Source of the DNA: Enterobacter sp. RHBSTW-00994
GTDB taxonomy: Bacteria > Pseudomonadota > Gammaproteobacteria > Enterobacterales > Enterobacteriaceae
Direction of reading: 5' to 3'
Length of the DNA: 64,000 nucleotides
NCBI RefSeq assembly: GCF_013782625.1
Contig: NZ_CP056199.1
Location: 638,588-702,587 of the forward strand
Positions 30,195 through 40,255 of this stretch are shown here, one piece after another. Under the pieces are notes generated by a model. It made no database searches. It worked only from the letters and a program-made list of their open reading frames with translations, and had not been told where the DNA came from. Numbering within the stretch: the stretch's first letter is position 1; each line of letters opens with the position of its first letter. The translations under genes and the position numbers were made by a program.

Positions 30195-31163
30195 ATGCCG
30201 AACATTACCTGGTGCGATCTGCCTACAGATGTCTCTTTATGGCCAGGATTGCCGCTCTCATTAAGTGGTGATGAGGTAATGCCTCTGGATTACCATGCGG
30301 GTCGTAGCGGCTGGCTGCTGTACGGACGCGGTCTGGACAAGCAACGCCTGACGCAATATCAAACCAAACTGGGTGCTGCCATGGTGATTGTGGCTGCCTG
30401 GTGTGTGGAAGATTACCAGGTGATCCGCCTGGCTGGCTCTTTGACGCAGCGCGCGACGCGCCTGGCGCATGATGCCGGGTTGGATGTGGCGCCTCTTGGT
30501 AAAATTCCGCACCTGAAAACGCCGGGTCTGTTAGTGATGGACATGGACTCAACCGCCATTCAGATCGAATGCATTGATGAAATTGCTAAGCTTGCGGGCA
30601 GCGGCGAGATGGTAGCGGAAGTGACCGAACGCGCCATGCGTGGAGAGCTGGATTTTGCCGCCAGTCTGAGGCAACGTGTGGCGACCCTGAAAGGGGCGGA
30701 TGCCAATATTCTGCGCCAGGTACGCGATGAGTTGCCGTTGATGCCAGGGCTGACACAACTGGTGCTTAAGCTGGAGACGCTGGGCTGGAAGGTGGCAATT
30801 GCGTCCGGCGGGTTCACCTTCTTTGCGGATTACCTGCGCGATAAGCTGCGGTTGACCACTGTGGTGGCGAATGAGCTTGAGATCATGGATGGCAAACTGA
30901 CCGGCCACGTGATCGGCGATATCGTTGATGCGCAGTATAAAGCCAACACGCTGACGCGTCTGGCCGAAAAATATGAGATCCCGGTGGCGCAGACAGTTGC
31001 CATTGGTGACGGCGCAAACGATCTGCCGATGATCAAAATTGCCGGTCTTGGTATCGCCTATCATGCCAAGCCAAAAGTAAACGAAAAGACGGAAGTGACA
31101 ATCCGTCATGCCGATCTGATGGGGGTGTTCTGCATCCTGTCGGGCAGCGTGAATCAGAAATAA
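30195..31163 (+). CDS. serB: SerB, phosphoserine phosphatase
   Basis: Final step of L-serine biosynthesis, hydrolysing phosphoserine. 322 residues, same as E. coli. HAD motif I is VMDMDSTAIQIE (nucleophile Asp116, acid Asp118), motif II ASGGFTFF, motif III lysine around QYKANTL and motif IV IGDGANDLPM. The N-terminal ~100 residues are an ACT-like domain. I start at 30195 (MPNITWCDLP) with CAGGAGC upstream; the 50-codon longer reading overlaps ytjB and is not credible. radA follows by 11 bp. Confidence 0.97.
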   Translation: MPNITWCDLPTDVSLWPGLPLSLSGDEVMPLDYHAGRSGWLLYGRGLDKQRLTQYQTKLGAAMVIVAAWCVEDYQVIRLAGSLTQRATRLAHDAGLDVAPLGKIPHLKTPGLLVMDMDSTAIQIECIDEIAKLAGSGEMVAEVTERAMRGELDFAASLRQRVATLKGADANILRQVRDELPLMPGLTQLVLKLETLGWKVAIASGGFTFFADYLRDKLRLTTVVANELEIMDGKLTGHVIGDIVDAQYKANTLTRLAEKYEIPVAQTVAIGDGANDLPMIKIAGLGIAYHAKPKVNEKTEVTIRHADLMGVFCILSGSVNQK

Positions 31164-31174
31164 CGAGGTAAAAC

Positions 31175-32560
31175 GTGGCGAAAGCTCCAAAACGCGCATT
31201 TGTCTGTAATGAATGTGGTGCGGATTACCCGCGCTGGCAGGGGCAGTGCAGCGCCTGCCATGCCTGGAATACCATCACCGAAGTGCGTGGTGTGGCCGCT
31301 TCGCCAACCGTTGCCCGCAACGAGCGCCTGAGTGGTTATGCAGGCAATGCAGGAGTTTCGAAAGTCCAGAAACTGTCTGACATCAGCCTGGAAGAACTGC
31401 CGCGTTTCTCTACCGGATTCAACGAATTTGACCGTGTACTGGGCGGCGGCGTTGTGCCGGGAAGTGCGATTCTGATCGGGGGGAACCCTGGTGCGGGGAA
31501 ATCCACCTTACTGCTGCAAACGTTGTGCAAACTCGCTGAGCAGATGAAGACCCTGTACGTCACGGGTGAAGAGTCATTGCAGCAGGTGGCGATGCGTGCC
31601 CACCGTCTGGGTTTGCCGACCGGTAACCTGAACATGCTGTCGGAAACCAGCATCGAGCAGATCTGCATGATTGCGGAAGAAGAGCAGCCGAAACTGATGG
31701 TGATCGACTCCATTCAGGTGATGCACATGGCGGATATACAGTCTTCTCCCGGCAGCGTGGCTCAGGTGCGTGAAACCGCCGCCTATCTGACCCGCTTTGC
31801 GAAAACGCGTGGCGTGGCGATTGTCATGGTCGGCCACGTCACCAAAGACGGCTCTCTGGCAGGCCCGAAAGTGCTTGAGCACTGTATCGACTGTTCTGTG
31901 ATGCTCGACGGTGACGCCGATTCCCGTTTCCGCACCTTGCGCAGCCATAAAAACCGCTTTGGGGCGGTGAATGAACTGGGTGTGTTTGCTATGACTGAGC
32001 AAGGATTACGAGAAGTCAGTAACCCCTCGGCCATCTTCCTGAGTCGCGGTGATGAAGTCACCTCCGGTAGCTCGGTGATGGTGTTGTGGGAAGGGACGCG
32101 CCCGTTGCTGGTGGAGATCCAGGCGCTGGTGGATGTCTCAATGATGGGCAACCCGCGTCGTGTCGCGGTGGGTCTGGAACAGAACCGCCTGGCGATTCTG
32201 CTGGCGGTTTTACATCGTCATGGCGGATTGCAGATGGCGGATCAGGATGTGTTCGTCAACGTGGTTGGCGGCGTCAAGGTTTCTGAAACCAGTGCGGATT
32301 TAGCGTTGCTGTTGGCGATGGTCTCCAGCCTTCGCGACAGGCCGCTGCCGCAAGATCTGGTGGTTTTTGGTGAAGTCGGGCTTGCCGGGGAAATCCGTCC
32401 TGTGCCAAGCGGTCAGGAACGTATATCTGAAGCAGCAAAACATGGCTTCCGTCGTGCGATTGTTCCCGCAGCCAACGTACCGAAAAAAATTCCGGAAGGC
32501 ATGCAAGTTTTTGGGGTGAAGAAACTCGCGGATGCGTTAAACGTCTTTGACGACTTATAA
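31175..32560 (+). CDS. radA: RadA (Sms), recombination branch-migration ATPase
   Basis: RecA-like DnaB-type motor that processes recombination intermediates. 461 residues. N-terminal zinc finger Cys11-x2-Cys14-x10-Cys25-x2-Cys28, Walker A GGNPGAGKST, Walker B LMVIDSIQ, the RadA-specific KNRFG motif and a C-terminal Lon-protease-like domain (GGVKVSETSADLALLLAM, without peptidase function). GTG start. Second gene of serB-radA-nadR. Confidence 0.97.
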   Translation: MAKAPKRAFVCNECGADYPRWQGQCSACHAWNTITEVRGVAASPTVARNERLSGYAGNAGVSKVQKLSDISLEELPRFSTGFNEFDRVLGGGVVPGSAILIGGNPGAGKSTLLLQTLCKLAEQMKTLYVTGEESLQQVAMRAHRLGLPTGNLNMLSETSIEQICMIAEEEQPKLMVIDSIQVMHMADIQSSPGSVAQVRETAAYLTRFAKTRGVAIVMVGHVTKDGSLAGPKVLEHCIDCSVMLDGDADSRFRTLRSHKNRFGAVNELGVFAMTEQGLREVSNPSAIFLSRGDEVTSGSSVMVLWEGTRPLLVEIQALVDVSMMGNPRRVAVGLEQNRLAILLAVLHRHGGLQMADQDVFVNVVGGVKVSETSADLALLLAMVSSLRDRPLPQDLVVFGEVGLAGEIRPVPSGQERISEAAKHGFRRAIVPAANVPKKIPEGMQVFGVKKLADALNVFDDL

Positions 32561-32595
32561 TTACGTATTCGATTTTGCAGGAGGCACTATAACGT

Positions 32596-33828
32596 ATGTC
32601 GTCATTTGACTATCTTAAGACCGCAATTCGCCAGAAAGGCTGCACCTTGCAGCAGGTGGCAGAGGCGAGCGGCATGACCAAAGGCTATTTAAGCCAGCTG
32701 CTGAATGCAAAAATCAAAAGCCCCAGCGCGCAAAAACTCGAAGCATTGCACCGTTTTCTGGGGCTTGAATTCCCGCGTATGCAAAAGAACATCGGCGTGG
32801 TGTTCGGTAAGTTTTATCCGCTGCATACTGGCCATATCTATTTGATTCAGCGCGCCTGTAGCCAGGTTGATGAGCTGCATATCATCATGGGCTATGACGA
32901 AAAGCGCGACCGCGAACTGTTCGAAGATAGCGCCATGTCACAGCAGCCAACGGTGTCTGACCGCCTGCGATGGTTGCTCCAGACGTTTAAGTATCAGAAA
33001 AATATCCGTATTCATGCTTTTAACGAAGAGGGGATGGAACCCTATCCACACGGCTGGGATGTGTGGAGCAATGGCGTTAAAGCTTTTATGGAAGAGAAGG
33101 GCATCGCCCCTAACTGGATCTACACCTCTGAAGAGTCTGATGCGCCACAGTTTCGCGAACATTTAGGAACAGAGACTGTACTGATCGATCCTAAACGTAC
33201 CTTTATGAACATCAGCGGGGGGCAAATCCGCGAAAACCCGTTCCGCTATTGGGATTATATCCCGACGGAAGTGAAACCGTTCTTTGTGCGTACGGTGGCG
33301 ATTCTGGGCGGAGAGTCGAGCGGTAAATCAACCCTGGTCAACAAGCTGGCGAATATTTTTAACACCACCAGTGCGTGGGAGTATGGGCGTGATTATGTCT
33401 TCTCCCATTTGGGGGGAGATGAGATGGCGCTCCAGTATTCGGATTACGACAAAATCGCACTTGGGCACGCGCAGTACATCGACTTTGCGGTCAAGTACGC
33501 TAATAAAGTGGCGTTTATCGATACTGACTTCGTCACCACCCAGGCGTTCTGTAAAAAATACGAAGGTCGCGAGCATCCGTTTGTGCAGGCGTTGATTGAT
33601 GAATACCGTTTTGACCTGGTGATCCTGCTGGAAAATAACACCCCGTGGGTGGCCGATGGCATGCGTAGCCTTGGTAGTTCGGTGGACCGCAAAGAGTTTC
33701 AAACCATGCTGGTAGAGATGCTTCGCGAGAACAACGTGCCGTTCGTGCATGTTGAAGAGTCAGACTACGATTCCCGTTTCCTGCGCTGCGTAGAGCTGGT
33801 GAAGGAGATGATGGGGGAACAGGGGTAA
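32596..33828 (+). CDS. nadR: NadR, NAD regulator, NMN adenylyltransferase and ribosylnicotinamide kinase
   Basis: Three-function protein of 410 residues. An XRE-type helix-turn-helix (about 9-60, GCTLQQVAEASGMTKGYLSQ) represses nad genes; a nucleotidyltransferase domain begins at GVVFGKFYPLHTGH; and a P-loop kinase with GGESSGKSTLVNKL forms NMN from nicotinamide riboside. All three parts are intact. AGGAGG lies upstream of the ATG. Last gene of the serB unit. Confidence 0.97.
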   Translation: MSSFDYLKTAIRQKGCTLQQVAEASGMTKGYLSQLLNAKIKSPSAQKLEALHRFLGLEFPRMQKNIGVVFGKFYPLHTGHIYLIQRACSQVDELHIIMGYDEKRDRELFEDSAMSQQPTVSDRLRWLLQTFKYQKNIRIHAFNEEGMEPYPHGWDVWSNGVKAFMEEKGIAPNWIYTSEESDAPQFREHLGTETVLIDPKRTFMNISGGQIRENPFRYWDYIPTEVKPFFVRTVAILGGESSGKSTLVNKLANIFNTTSAWEYGRDYVFSHLGGDEMALQYSDYDKIALGHAQYIDFAVKYANKVAFIDTDFVTTQAFCKKYEGREHPFVQALIDEYRFDLVILLENNTPWVADGMRSLGSSVDRKEFQTMLVEMLRENNVPFVHVEESDYDSRFLRCVELVKEMMGEQG

Positions 33829-33829
33829 A

Positions 33830-33932
33830 TCCCCTTCACCCCAGCCCTATCCCCAAAGGGACGAGGGTGGAAAGACAGCTTTGTGTGATCCTCTCTCCAT
33901 AGGGGAGAGAGGATCCGGTTGAGGGGAACAAA
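33830..33932. repeat. Intergenic palindromic repeat, copy 2
   Basis: C-rich start CCCTTCACCCCAGCCCTATC and G-rich end GGATCCGGTTGAGGGG pair as an imperfect long inverted repeat. Inside is a perfect 12-bp stem GATCCTCTCTCC / GGAGAGAGGATC (33887-33898 and 33904-33915) with a 5-nt loop. It lies between convergent nadR and the dehydrogenase gene and may also terminate transcription. Confidence 0.65.
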
Positions 33933-33936
33933 CCAG

Positions 33937-34938
33937 TCAGAATTCAACCACCACTTTCCCGCGCATATGCCCATCCAGCACTTTTCGGTGCGCTTCGCTG
34001 ATGCTTTCGACGCTCAATCCGTGCAGCGTTTCACTGAGCGAGCTTTCCACCACGCCGTTATCTACCAGCTTCGCTACCGCATCTAAGATCTCGCCCTGAC
34101 GAGCCATATCCGCTGTCTGATACATGCTGCGGGTGTACATAAATTCCCAGTGCAGTGTGGCTGATTTAGATTTCAGTTTATTTTGATCCAGAGGATGTTC
34201 GTTCTCGACGATGGTGCAGATGTGTCCCTGTGGCGCAATCAGTTCACTGACTGCGTTCCAGTGGCCATCGGTGTCGTTCAGGATAAAAATATAATCCACA
34301 AATGTGATCCCTTGTTTTGCCAGTTCACCTTTCAGATCGTGATAATTCACCACCTGATCGGCTCCACGATCGCGACACCACTGGGCGGAGTCTTCACGTG
34401 ATGCCGTGGCGATCACGGTCACGTTGCTGTTGTGCTTCGCGAATGGGATCGCAAGCGATCCCACGCCACCAGCGCCGCCGATGATCAACAGTGTTTTATC
34501 CGATCCCGCATCCTGAATATTTAATCGCTCAAACAAACCTTCCCATGCTGTCAGCGCAGTTAACGGCAGAGCCGCAGCAGATGCCCAGTCGAGGGTGTTT
34601 GGCTTGTGCCCAACAATACGGGCATCAATCAGCTGATGGGTTGTGTTACTGCCGGGACGAGTAATATCTCCCGCATACCACACCTCGTCGCCAGGTTTGA
34701 ACTCGGTCACACCAGCACCAACGGCTTTCACGATGCCACTGGCATCCCAGCCCAGAATGCGGGGTTCTTTGAGGCCATTTTTGACAATACCGGCATGAAC
34801 CTTCGTATCAACAGGGTTGATGGAGACGGCTTTCACCTCGACCAGCAGATCGTTCTCACCCGGCTCTGGCATTGGCAGTGACAACTCAATAAACGCGGAG
34901 GGATTTTGTGGGTTGATGGCAATTGCTTTAACAGACAT
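33937..34938 (-). CDS. MDR-family NADPH-dependent oxidoreductase (zinc-type ADH family, no zinc site)
   Basis: A 333-residue medium-chain dehydrogenase/reductase. GroES-like N-terminal domain (VKAVSINPVDTKV, ILGWDASGIVKAVG, PGDEVW) and Rossmann domain with GGAGGVGSLAIPFAK. The cysteine clusters of zinc alcohol dehydrogenases are absent, so it is more like quinone/enone reductases; substrate unknown. It is divergent from a LysR gene with 108 bp between, the usual layout of a regulator and its target. Not at this place in E. coli K-12. Confidence 0.88.
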   Translation of the reverse strand: MSVKAIAINPQNPSAFIELSLPMPEPGENDLLVEVKAVSINPVDTKVHAGIVKNGLKEPRILGWDASGIVKAVGAGVTEFKPGDEVWYAGDITRPGSNTTHQLIDARIVGHKPNTLDWASAAALPLTALTAWEGLFERLNIQDAGSDKTLLIIGGAGGVGSLAIPFAKHNSNVTVIATASREDSAQWCRDRGADQVVNYHDLKGELAKQGITFVDYIFILNDTDGHWNAVSELIAPQGHICTIVENEHPLDQNKLKSKSATLHWEFMYTRSMYQTADMARQGEILDAVAKLVDNGVVESSLSETLHGLSVESISEAHRKVLDGHMRGKVVVEF

Positions 34939-35046
34939 GGGGAACTCCTCAATAGGATGCGTTGTAGTGAGGTTAGTCTATTCAGTGACCAGTGGCGTGA
35001 TAAGATGGACAATTGAGAACGAAGTGTTCGCATAAGGTGAACAATC

Positions 35047-35946
35047 ATGTTTAAACAGCTTCAGGATATGGCACTGTTCGCGCTGGTCGCCGAAATGGGC
35101 AGTTTCACGGCGGCCGCTCAGAAAGCCGGATTGCCGAAATCCAGCGTCAGCCAGCGTATCAGCCAGCTTGAGCAGCAGGTGGGGATCCGCCTGATTAACC
35201 GTACCACGCGTAAACTCAATCTGACGTTTGCCGGAGAGCACTATCTGGTGCATTGCCGGGAAATGCTGGCTGCCAGCGAGCGCGCGGAATATGCCATTCA
35301 GCGTCTGCGGGATAACCCCAGTGGCCGGCTACGCATTACCTGCCCCGCCGGGATCGGCTCAACGCTGCTGGCACATATGAATGCGGAATTTCAGCGGCGC
35401 TACCCGGATGTTTCGCTGGATGTCAGCATCTCTGATGATGTGGTTGATCTGGTGGAAGCCGGGTTCGACGTCGCACTACGGACAGGCAAGCCGCAGGACT
35501 CATCCCTGATTGGCCGCATGATAGGTGATTGCCCGCGCTTTTTGCTGGCATCGCCCGGGTATCTGGCAAACTTTGCGGATCTTGTCCATCCCCGCCAACT
35601 GGTTGAGCATCGCTGTATTAGTCATAAAGCATGGTCTGAATGGCTCTTACAGCGTGGAAGTGAAGACTATCGCTATCTGCCGGATAATACGCATGTTACC
35701 GACAACCTGGTCTATGCGAGGGAGAGTGCCATAGCGGGGGCAGGGATCACGCTCTTACCCGCTTTTTTGCTGGAAGATAAGATTGGGAAGGGCGCGCTGG
35801 TAGAGGTATTACCGGAGTGGAATGTGGCGGGGAACGAGTTGTGGTTGGTCTACCCGAGCCGCAAACTTAACTCGCCTGCGCTGATGAGCTATATCGACTT
35901 TGCGATGCAGTTTGATGAGGTGAAGCAGTTTTACGTGGGAGGATAG
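35047..35946 (+). CDS. LysR-family regulator, probable controller of the adjacent dehydrogenase
   Basis: A 299-residue LTTR. The N-terminal winged helix is clear (MALFALVAEMGSFTAAAQKA, then GLPKSSVSQRISQLEQQVGI) with the RTTRKLNLT wing, and the periplasmic-binding-like effector domain follows (DVSISDDVVDLVEAGFDVAL, LRTGKPQDSSLIGR). It belongs to the subgroup typified by AaeR/DhcR-like regulators with the LVEAGFDVALRTG pattern. Divergent orientation suggests that it regulates the oxidoreductase gene and itself. Confidence 0.9.
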   Translation: MFKQLQDMALFALVAEMGSFTAAAQKAGLPKSSVSQRISQLEQQVGIRLINRTTRKLNLTFAGEHYLVHCREMLAASERAEYAIQRLRDNPSGRLRITCPAGIGSTLLAHMNAEFQRRYPDVSLDVSISDDVVDLVEAGFDVALRTGKPQDSSLIGRMIGDCPRFLLASPGYLANFADLVHPRQLVEHRCISHKAWSEWLLQRGSEDYRYLPDNTHVTDNLVYARESAIAGAGITLLPAFLLEDKIGKGALVEVLPEWNVAGNELWLVYPSRKLNSPALMSYIDFAMQFDEVKQFYVGG

Positions 35947-35956
35947 CGGTACAGCC

Positions 35957-35993
35957 TGATGCCCTCACCGGATGCTCTCCCGACGAAAGAGAA
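35957..35993. repeat. Intergenic repeat, copy 3 (degenerate)
   Basis: TGATGCCCTCACCGGATGC followed by TCTCCC shares the C-rich left arm of the element after nadR, but the G-rich right arm is reduced to GAAAGAGAAG. Confidence 0.4.
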
Positions 35994-36001
35994 GAAAACA
36001 T

Positions 36002-36029
36002 AAAAAAAACGGCAACTTTCGTTGCCGTT
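36002..36029 (-). terminator. Terminator of ettA
   Basis: AACGGCAAC / GTTGCCGTT with loop TTTC (plus-strand reading); on the minus strand a long T-run follows directly. A few bases after the ettA stop. The T-rich other side may also serve the LysR gene. Confidence 0.85.
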
Positions 36030-36034
36030 TGCTT

Positions 36035-37702
36035 TTACTTGGAAATACGTTTGTACTTGATACGTTTTGGCTCCAGTGCGTCAGCCCCAAGCGTACGTTT
36101 CTTATACTCTTCGTATTCGGTGAAGTTACCTTCGAAGAACTCCACTTTACCTTCATCCTGGTAATCCAGAATGTGGGTGGCGATACGGTCAAGGAACCAA
36201 CGGTCGTGCGAGATAACCATTGCGCAACCTGGGAATTCCAGCATGGCGTTTTCCAGTGCCCGCAGGGTTTCGATATCCAGGTCGTTTGTTGGTTCATCGA
36301 GCAGCAGGACGTTACCGCCAACCTGCAGCAGTTTTGCCAGATGCAGACGACCACGTTCACCACCGGACAGTTCGCCTACGCGTTTGCCCTGATCAACACC
36401 TTTAAAGTTAAAGCGGCCAACGTAGGCACGGCTTGGCATTTCGGTGTTGCCGATACGCATGATGTCCAGACCGCCAGACACTTCTTCCCATACGGTTTTG
36501 CTGTTGTCCATCGCATCACGGAACTGGTCAACGGAGGCCAGTTTCACAGTTTCGCCCAGGGTGATAGTGCCACTATCAGGCTGCTCCTGGCCAGACATCA
36601 TGCGGAACAGGGTCGATTTACCTGCGCCGTTAGGGCCGATAATCCCGACGATAGCGCCTTTCGGTACGGAGAAGCTCAGGTCGTCAATCAGCACGCGATC
36701 GCCATAGGATTTACACAGATTGCTGACTTCAACGACTTTATCGCCCAGACGAGCTCCAGGTGGAATAAACAGTTCGTTGGTTTCGTTACGTTTCTGGTAT
36801 TCGGTGTTGTTCAGCTCTTCGAAGCGTGCCAGACGGGCTTTGCCCTTAGACTGACGGCCTTTTGCGCCCTGACGAACCCACTCCAGCTCTTTCTCGATAG
36901 ATTTACGACGAGCCGCTTCCTGAGAAGCTTCCTGCGCCAGACGCTGATCTTTCTGCTCAAGCCAGGACGAGTAGTTACCTTCCCACGGAATACCTTCACC
37001 ACGGTCCAGCTCCAGGATCCAGCCAGCCACGTTATCGAGGAAGTAACGGTCGTGGGTAATTGCCACAACGGTCCCTTCGAAATCGTGCAGGAAACGTTCC
37101 AGCCATGCCACTGATTCTGCATCCAGGTGGTTGGTTGGTTCATCGAGCAGCAGCATGTCTGGTTTTTCCAGCAGCAGACGGCACAGCGCGACGCGGCGGC
37201 GTTCACCACCGGAGAGTTTCTCGATTTTGGCATCCCAGTCAGGCAGGCGCAGGGCATCAGCTGCACGCTCCAGTTGCACGTTCAGGTTGTGACCGTCGTG
37301 CGCCTGGATGATCTCTTCAAATTTGCCTTGTTGCGCCGCGAGCTTGTCGAAGTCAGCATCAGGCTCGGCGTACTTCGCGTACACTTCATCCAGACCTTTC
37401 AGTGCGTTAACCACTTCAGAAACGGCTTCTTCAACGGATTCACGCACGGTATGTTCCGGGTTCAGCCTGGGTTCCTGCGGCAGGTAACCGATCTTGATAC
37501 CGGGCTGCGGACGTGCTTCACCTTCGATGTCTGTATCGATGCCGGCCATGATGCGCAGCAGGGTGGACTTACCGGCACCGTTGAGACCCAGAACACCGAT
37601 TTTTGCGCCCGGGAAGAAGCTCAGCGAGATATTTTTGAGAATATGACGTTTCGGCGGAACCACTTTGCCGACACGATGCATGGTATAAACGAATTGAGCC
37701 AC
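36035..37702 (-). CDS. ettA: EttA, energy-dependent translational throttle (ABC-F)
   Basis: Ribosome-bound ABC-F ATPase acting at the E site to gate the first elongation step according to ADP/ATP ratio. 555 residues, as in E. coli. Two ABC domains: Walker A GLNGAGKST (~39) with signature LSGGERRRVALCRLL, and Walker A GPNGAGKST (~356) with LSGGERGRLHLAKLL. The basic coiled linker between them (RLAQEASQEAARRKSIEKEL) is the P-site tRNA-interacting motif. No membrane segments. Divergent from slt. Confidence 0.97.
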   Translation of the reverse strand: MAQFVYTMHRVGKVVPPKRHILKNISLSFFPGAKIGVLGLNGAGKSTLLRIMAGIDTDIEGEARPQPGIKIGYLPQEPRLNPEHTVRESVEEAVSEVVNALKGLDEVYAKYAEPDADFDKLAAQQGKFEEIIQAHDGHNLNVQLERAADALRLPDWDAKIEKLSGGERRRVALCRLLLEKPDMLLLDEPTNHLDAESVAWLERFLHDFEGTVVAITHDRYFLDNVAGWILELDRGEGIPWEGNYSSWLEQKDQRLAQEASQEAARRKSIEKELEWVRQGAKGRQSKGKARLARFEELNNTEYQKRNETNELFIPPGARLGDKVVEVSNLCKSYGDRVLIDDLSFSVPKGAIVGIIGPNGAGKSTLFRMMSGQEQPDSGTITLGETVKLASVDQFRDAMDNSKTVWEEVSGGLDIMRIGNTEMPSRAYVGRFNFKGVDQGKRVGELSGGERGRLHLAKLLQVGGNVLLLDEPTNDLDIETLRALENAMLEFPGCAMVISHDRWFLDRIATHILDYQDEGKVEFFEGNFTEYEEYKKRTLGADALEPKRIKYKRISK

Positions 37703-37932
37703 GTTGGACTTCGCCTCTTTTATCGTGATGAGAATAGATAACAGCTGCGAAGTGTAGCCTTTTTCAGCGCCTAATCCCAGCCAGGAACACCGGGAGTGTT
37801 AAAACGCGCAAGCAAAGGTAAAAAAGTGTCCACAACGTGGCGCGTTGAAGGATGCCTGGTTAGCATAAGTTAAGTAGACTTTGATGCGGCAAGACGCTGC
37901 AATTGACGAAAAAAAACAATGAGGAAGAGCTT

Positions 37933-39870
37933 GTGGAAAGAGCCAAACAGGTGGTCTGGCGTCTGCTGGTTGCCAGCGTATGTGTGCTGACGATAAGCCA
38001 TGCGGCGCACGCCGATTCACTGGATGAACAACGTAACCGCTACGCGCAAATTAAGCAGGCGTGGGACAATAAGCAGATGGATACCGTTCAGGCACTGATG
38101 CCGACGTTAAAAGATTATCCTCTGTATCCGTATCTGGAATACCGCCAGATCACAGATGATCTGATGAATCAAACGACGATCGCTGTTAATCAATTTATTC
38201 AGGCCAACCCGACACTGCCGCCTGCGCGAACGCTGCAATCGCGTTTTGTGAACGAGCTGGCGCGCCGCGAAGACTGGCGTGGACTGCTGGCCTTCAGCCC
38301 GGAAAAACCCAATACCACCGAAGCACAGTGTAACTTTTACTACGCCAAATGGGCCACAGGGCAGCAAGAAGAGGCGTGGAGTGGCGCTAAAGACCTGTGG
38401 TTAACCGGGAAAAATCAGCCTAATGCCTGTGATTCGCTGTTCGGTGCATGGCGTGCCTCCGGCAAGCAAGATCCGCTGGCCTACCTGGAACGCATTCGGC
38501 TGGCGATGAAGGCCGGAAATACCCGGCTGGTAACGGCGCTGGCGGGGCAGATGCCGTCAGATTACCAAACCATCTCCTCTGCCATTATCCAGCTGGCAAA
38601 TGATCCTAACTCTGTGCTGACTTTTGCACGTTCGGTTGCCGCAACTGATTTTTCGCGTCAGATGGCCGCAGTGGCCTTCACCAGTGTTGCGCGTGATGAT
38701 GTGGAAAATGCACGGCTGATGATCCCACAATTGGTACAGGTACAGCAGCTTAACGAGGATCAGACTCAGGAACTGCGCGATATAGTGGCGTGGCGGCTGA
38801 TGGGCACGGACGTGACCGACGAGCAGGCACGCTGGCGTGATGATGCGGTGATGCGTTCCAGTTCCACTTCGCTGGTAGAGCGCCGCGTACGTATGGCGCT
38901 GGGCAGCGGCGATCGTCGCGGGCTTAATACCTGGCTTGCGCGTCTTCCTATGGAAGCTAAAGAAAAAGATGAATGGCGCTACTGGCAGGCCGACCTGCTG
39001 CTGGAGCGTGGCCGTGATGACGAAGCTAAAGAGATCCTCCATTCACTGATGCAGCAGCGCGGGTTCTACCCAATGGCTGCCGCGCAGCGTCTGGGTGAAG
39101 AGTATACTTTCCGGATTGATAAAGCACCGGCCAACGCCAGCCCCGCATTGACACAAGGCCCGGAGATGGCGCGCGTTCGCGAGCTGATGTACTGGAATAT
39201 GGATAACACCGCGCGTAGCGAGTGGGCCAATCTGGTCACCAGCCGTACTACGGATGAAAAAGCCCAGTTGGCGCGTTATGCCTTTGATAACCACTGGTGG
39301 GATCTAAGCGTGCAGGCGACGATCGCCGGGAAGTTGTGGGATCATCTCGAAGAACGTTTCCCGCTAGCCTATAAAGACCTTTTCGATCGCTATACCAGTG
39401 GCAAAGATATTCCGCAAAGCTATGCCATGGCGATTGCCCGTCAGGAGAGCGCCTGGAACCCGAAAGTTCGCTCTCCGGTAGGGGCCAGCGGCCTGATGCA
39501 GATCATGCCTGGCACAGCGACGCATACAGTGAAGATGTTCAATATTCCAGGGTACAGCAGTCCATCACAGTTGCTTGACCCGGATACCAATATCAACATT
39601 GGTACGAGCTACTTGCAGTATGTTTATCAGCAGTTTGGTAATAACCGCATCTTCTCCTCTGCGGCATACAATGCGGGTCCTGGACGTGTTCGTACCTGGC
39701 TCGGCAACAGTGCAGGACGTATTGATGCAGTGGCGTTTGTGGAGAGTATTCCCTTCTCCGAAACGCGCGGATATGTGAAGAACGTACTGGCTTATGACGC
39801 GTACTATCGCTACTTCATGGGGCAAAAGGATACCCTGATGAGCGATGCTGAGTGGCAGAGACGTTACTGA
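37933..39870 (+). CDS. slt: Slt, soluble lytic murein transglycosylase (Slt70)
   Basis: Periplasmic exo-acting enzyme that cleaves peptidoglycan to 1,6-anhydromuropeptides. 645 residues, as in E. coli. Signal peptide ending HAAHA before [12 protein letters not shown]; an alpha-helical doughnut domain (to about 450); and a C-terminal goose-type lysozyme domain with catalytic Glu in [10 protein letters not shown], followed by [13 protein letters not shown] and [14 protein letters not shown] start at the GTG at 37933 ([12 protein letters not shown]), preceded by GAGGAAGAGC; the upstream ATG adds ten residues that are not in the family. Confidence 0.96.
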   Translation: MERAKQVVWRLLVASVCVLTISHAAHADSLDEQRNRYAQIKQAWDNKQMDTVQALMPTLKDYPLYPYLEYRQITDDLMNQTTIAVNQFIQANPTLPPARTLQSRFVNELARREDWRGLLAFSPEKPNTTEAQCNFYYAKWATGQQEEAWSGAKDLWLTGKNQPNACDSLFGAWRASGKQDPLAYLERIRLAMKAGNTRLVTALAGQMPSDYQTISSAIIQLANDPNSVLTFARSVAATDFSRQMAAVAFTSVARDDVENARLMIPQLVQVQQLNEDQTQELRDIVAWRLMGTDVTDEQARWRDDAVMRSSSTSLVERRVRMALGSGDRRGLNTWLARLPMEAKEKDEWRYWQADLLLERGRDDEAKEILHSLMQQRGFYPMAAAQRLGEEYTFRIDKAPANASPALTQGPEMARVRELMYWNMDNTARSEWANLVTSRTTDEKAQLARYAFDNHWWDLSVQATIAGKLWDHLEERFPLAYKDLFDRYTSGKDIPQSYAMAIARQESAWNPKVRSPVGASGLMQIMPGTATHTVKMFNIPGYSSPSQLLDPDTNINIGTSYLQYVYQQFGNNRIFSSAAYNAGPGRVRTWLGNSAGRIDAVAFVESIPFSETRGYVKNVLAYDAYYRYFMGQKDTLMSDAEWQRRY

Positions 39871-39892
39871 TCGGCGTGGGTTGTGTTATGCT

Positions 39893-39910
39893 GTACTCGC
39901 TAAAGAGTAC
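39893..39910. promoter_or_regulatory. Trp operator of trpR
   Basis: GTACTCGCTAAAGAGTAC has perfect 6-bp palindromic arms and is the known TrpR site type; it lies 16 bp before the trpR start, so trpR is autoregulated. Confidence 0.9.
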
Positions 39911-39925
39911 AACAGGCGGCATAAC

Positions 39926-40255
39926 ATGACCCAGCATTCCCCTTATTCATCGGCGATGGCCGAGCAACGCAATCAGGAGTGGCTTCGTTTCGTGGAGTTG
40001 CTCCGTCAGTCTTACGATCAGGATTTGCATCTACCTCTGTTGCAACTGATGCTCACGCCCGACGAGCGTGAAGCGTTGGGGACACGTGTTAGGATCATCG
40101 AAGAGTTATTGCGCGGTGAAATGAGCCAGCGCGAGCTGAAAAATGAGCTTGGCGCGGGTATTGCGACGATTACCCGCGGTTCAAACAGCCTGAAATCCGC
40201 CCCTGTCGAGTTACGTCAGTGGCTGGAATCGGTGTTGTTGGATATTCAGCGGTAA
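39926..40255 (+). CDS. trpR: TrpR, tryptophan repressor
   Basis: Tryptophan-activated repressor of trp, aroH, mtr and trpR. 109 residues (E. coli 108). The helix-turn-helix [20 protein letters not shown] and the core [20 protein letters not shown] are nearly unchanged; the C-terminal two residues differ (DIQR). I start at 39926 ([18 protein letters not shown]) because the upstream in-frame ATG would translate through the operator. The 3' end overlaps convergent yjjX by 10 bp. Confidence 0.97.
   Translation: MTQHSPYSSAMAEQRNQEWLRFVELLRQSYDQDLHLPLLQLMLTPDEREALGTRVRIIEELLRGEMSQRELKNELGAGIATITRGSNSLKSAPVELRQWLESVLLDIQR

Noticed and set aside
35972..37114. 380-residue ORF on the plus strand over ettA
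   Set aside because: Antisense shadow of ettA; the product has no recognisable domain and runs across the ettA terminator.
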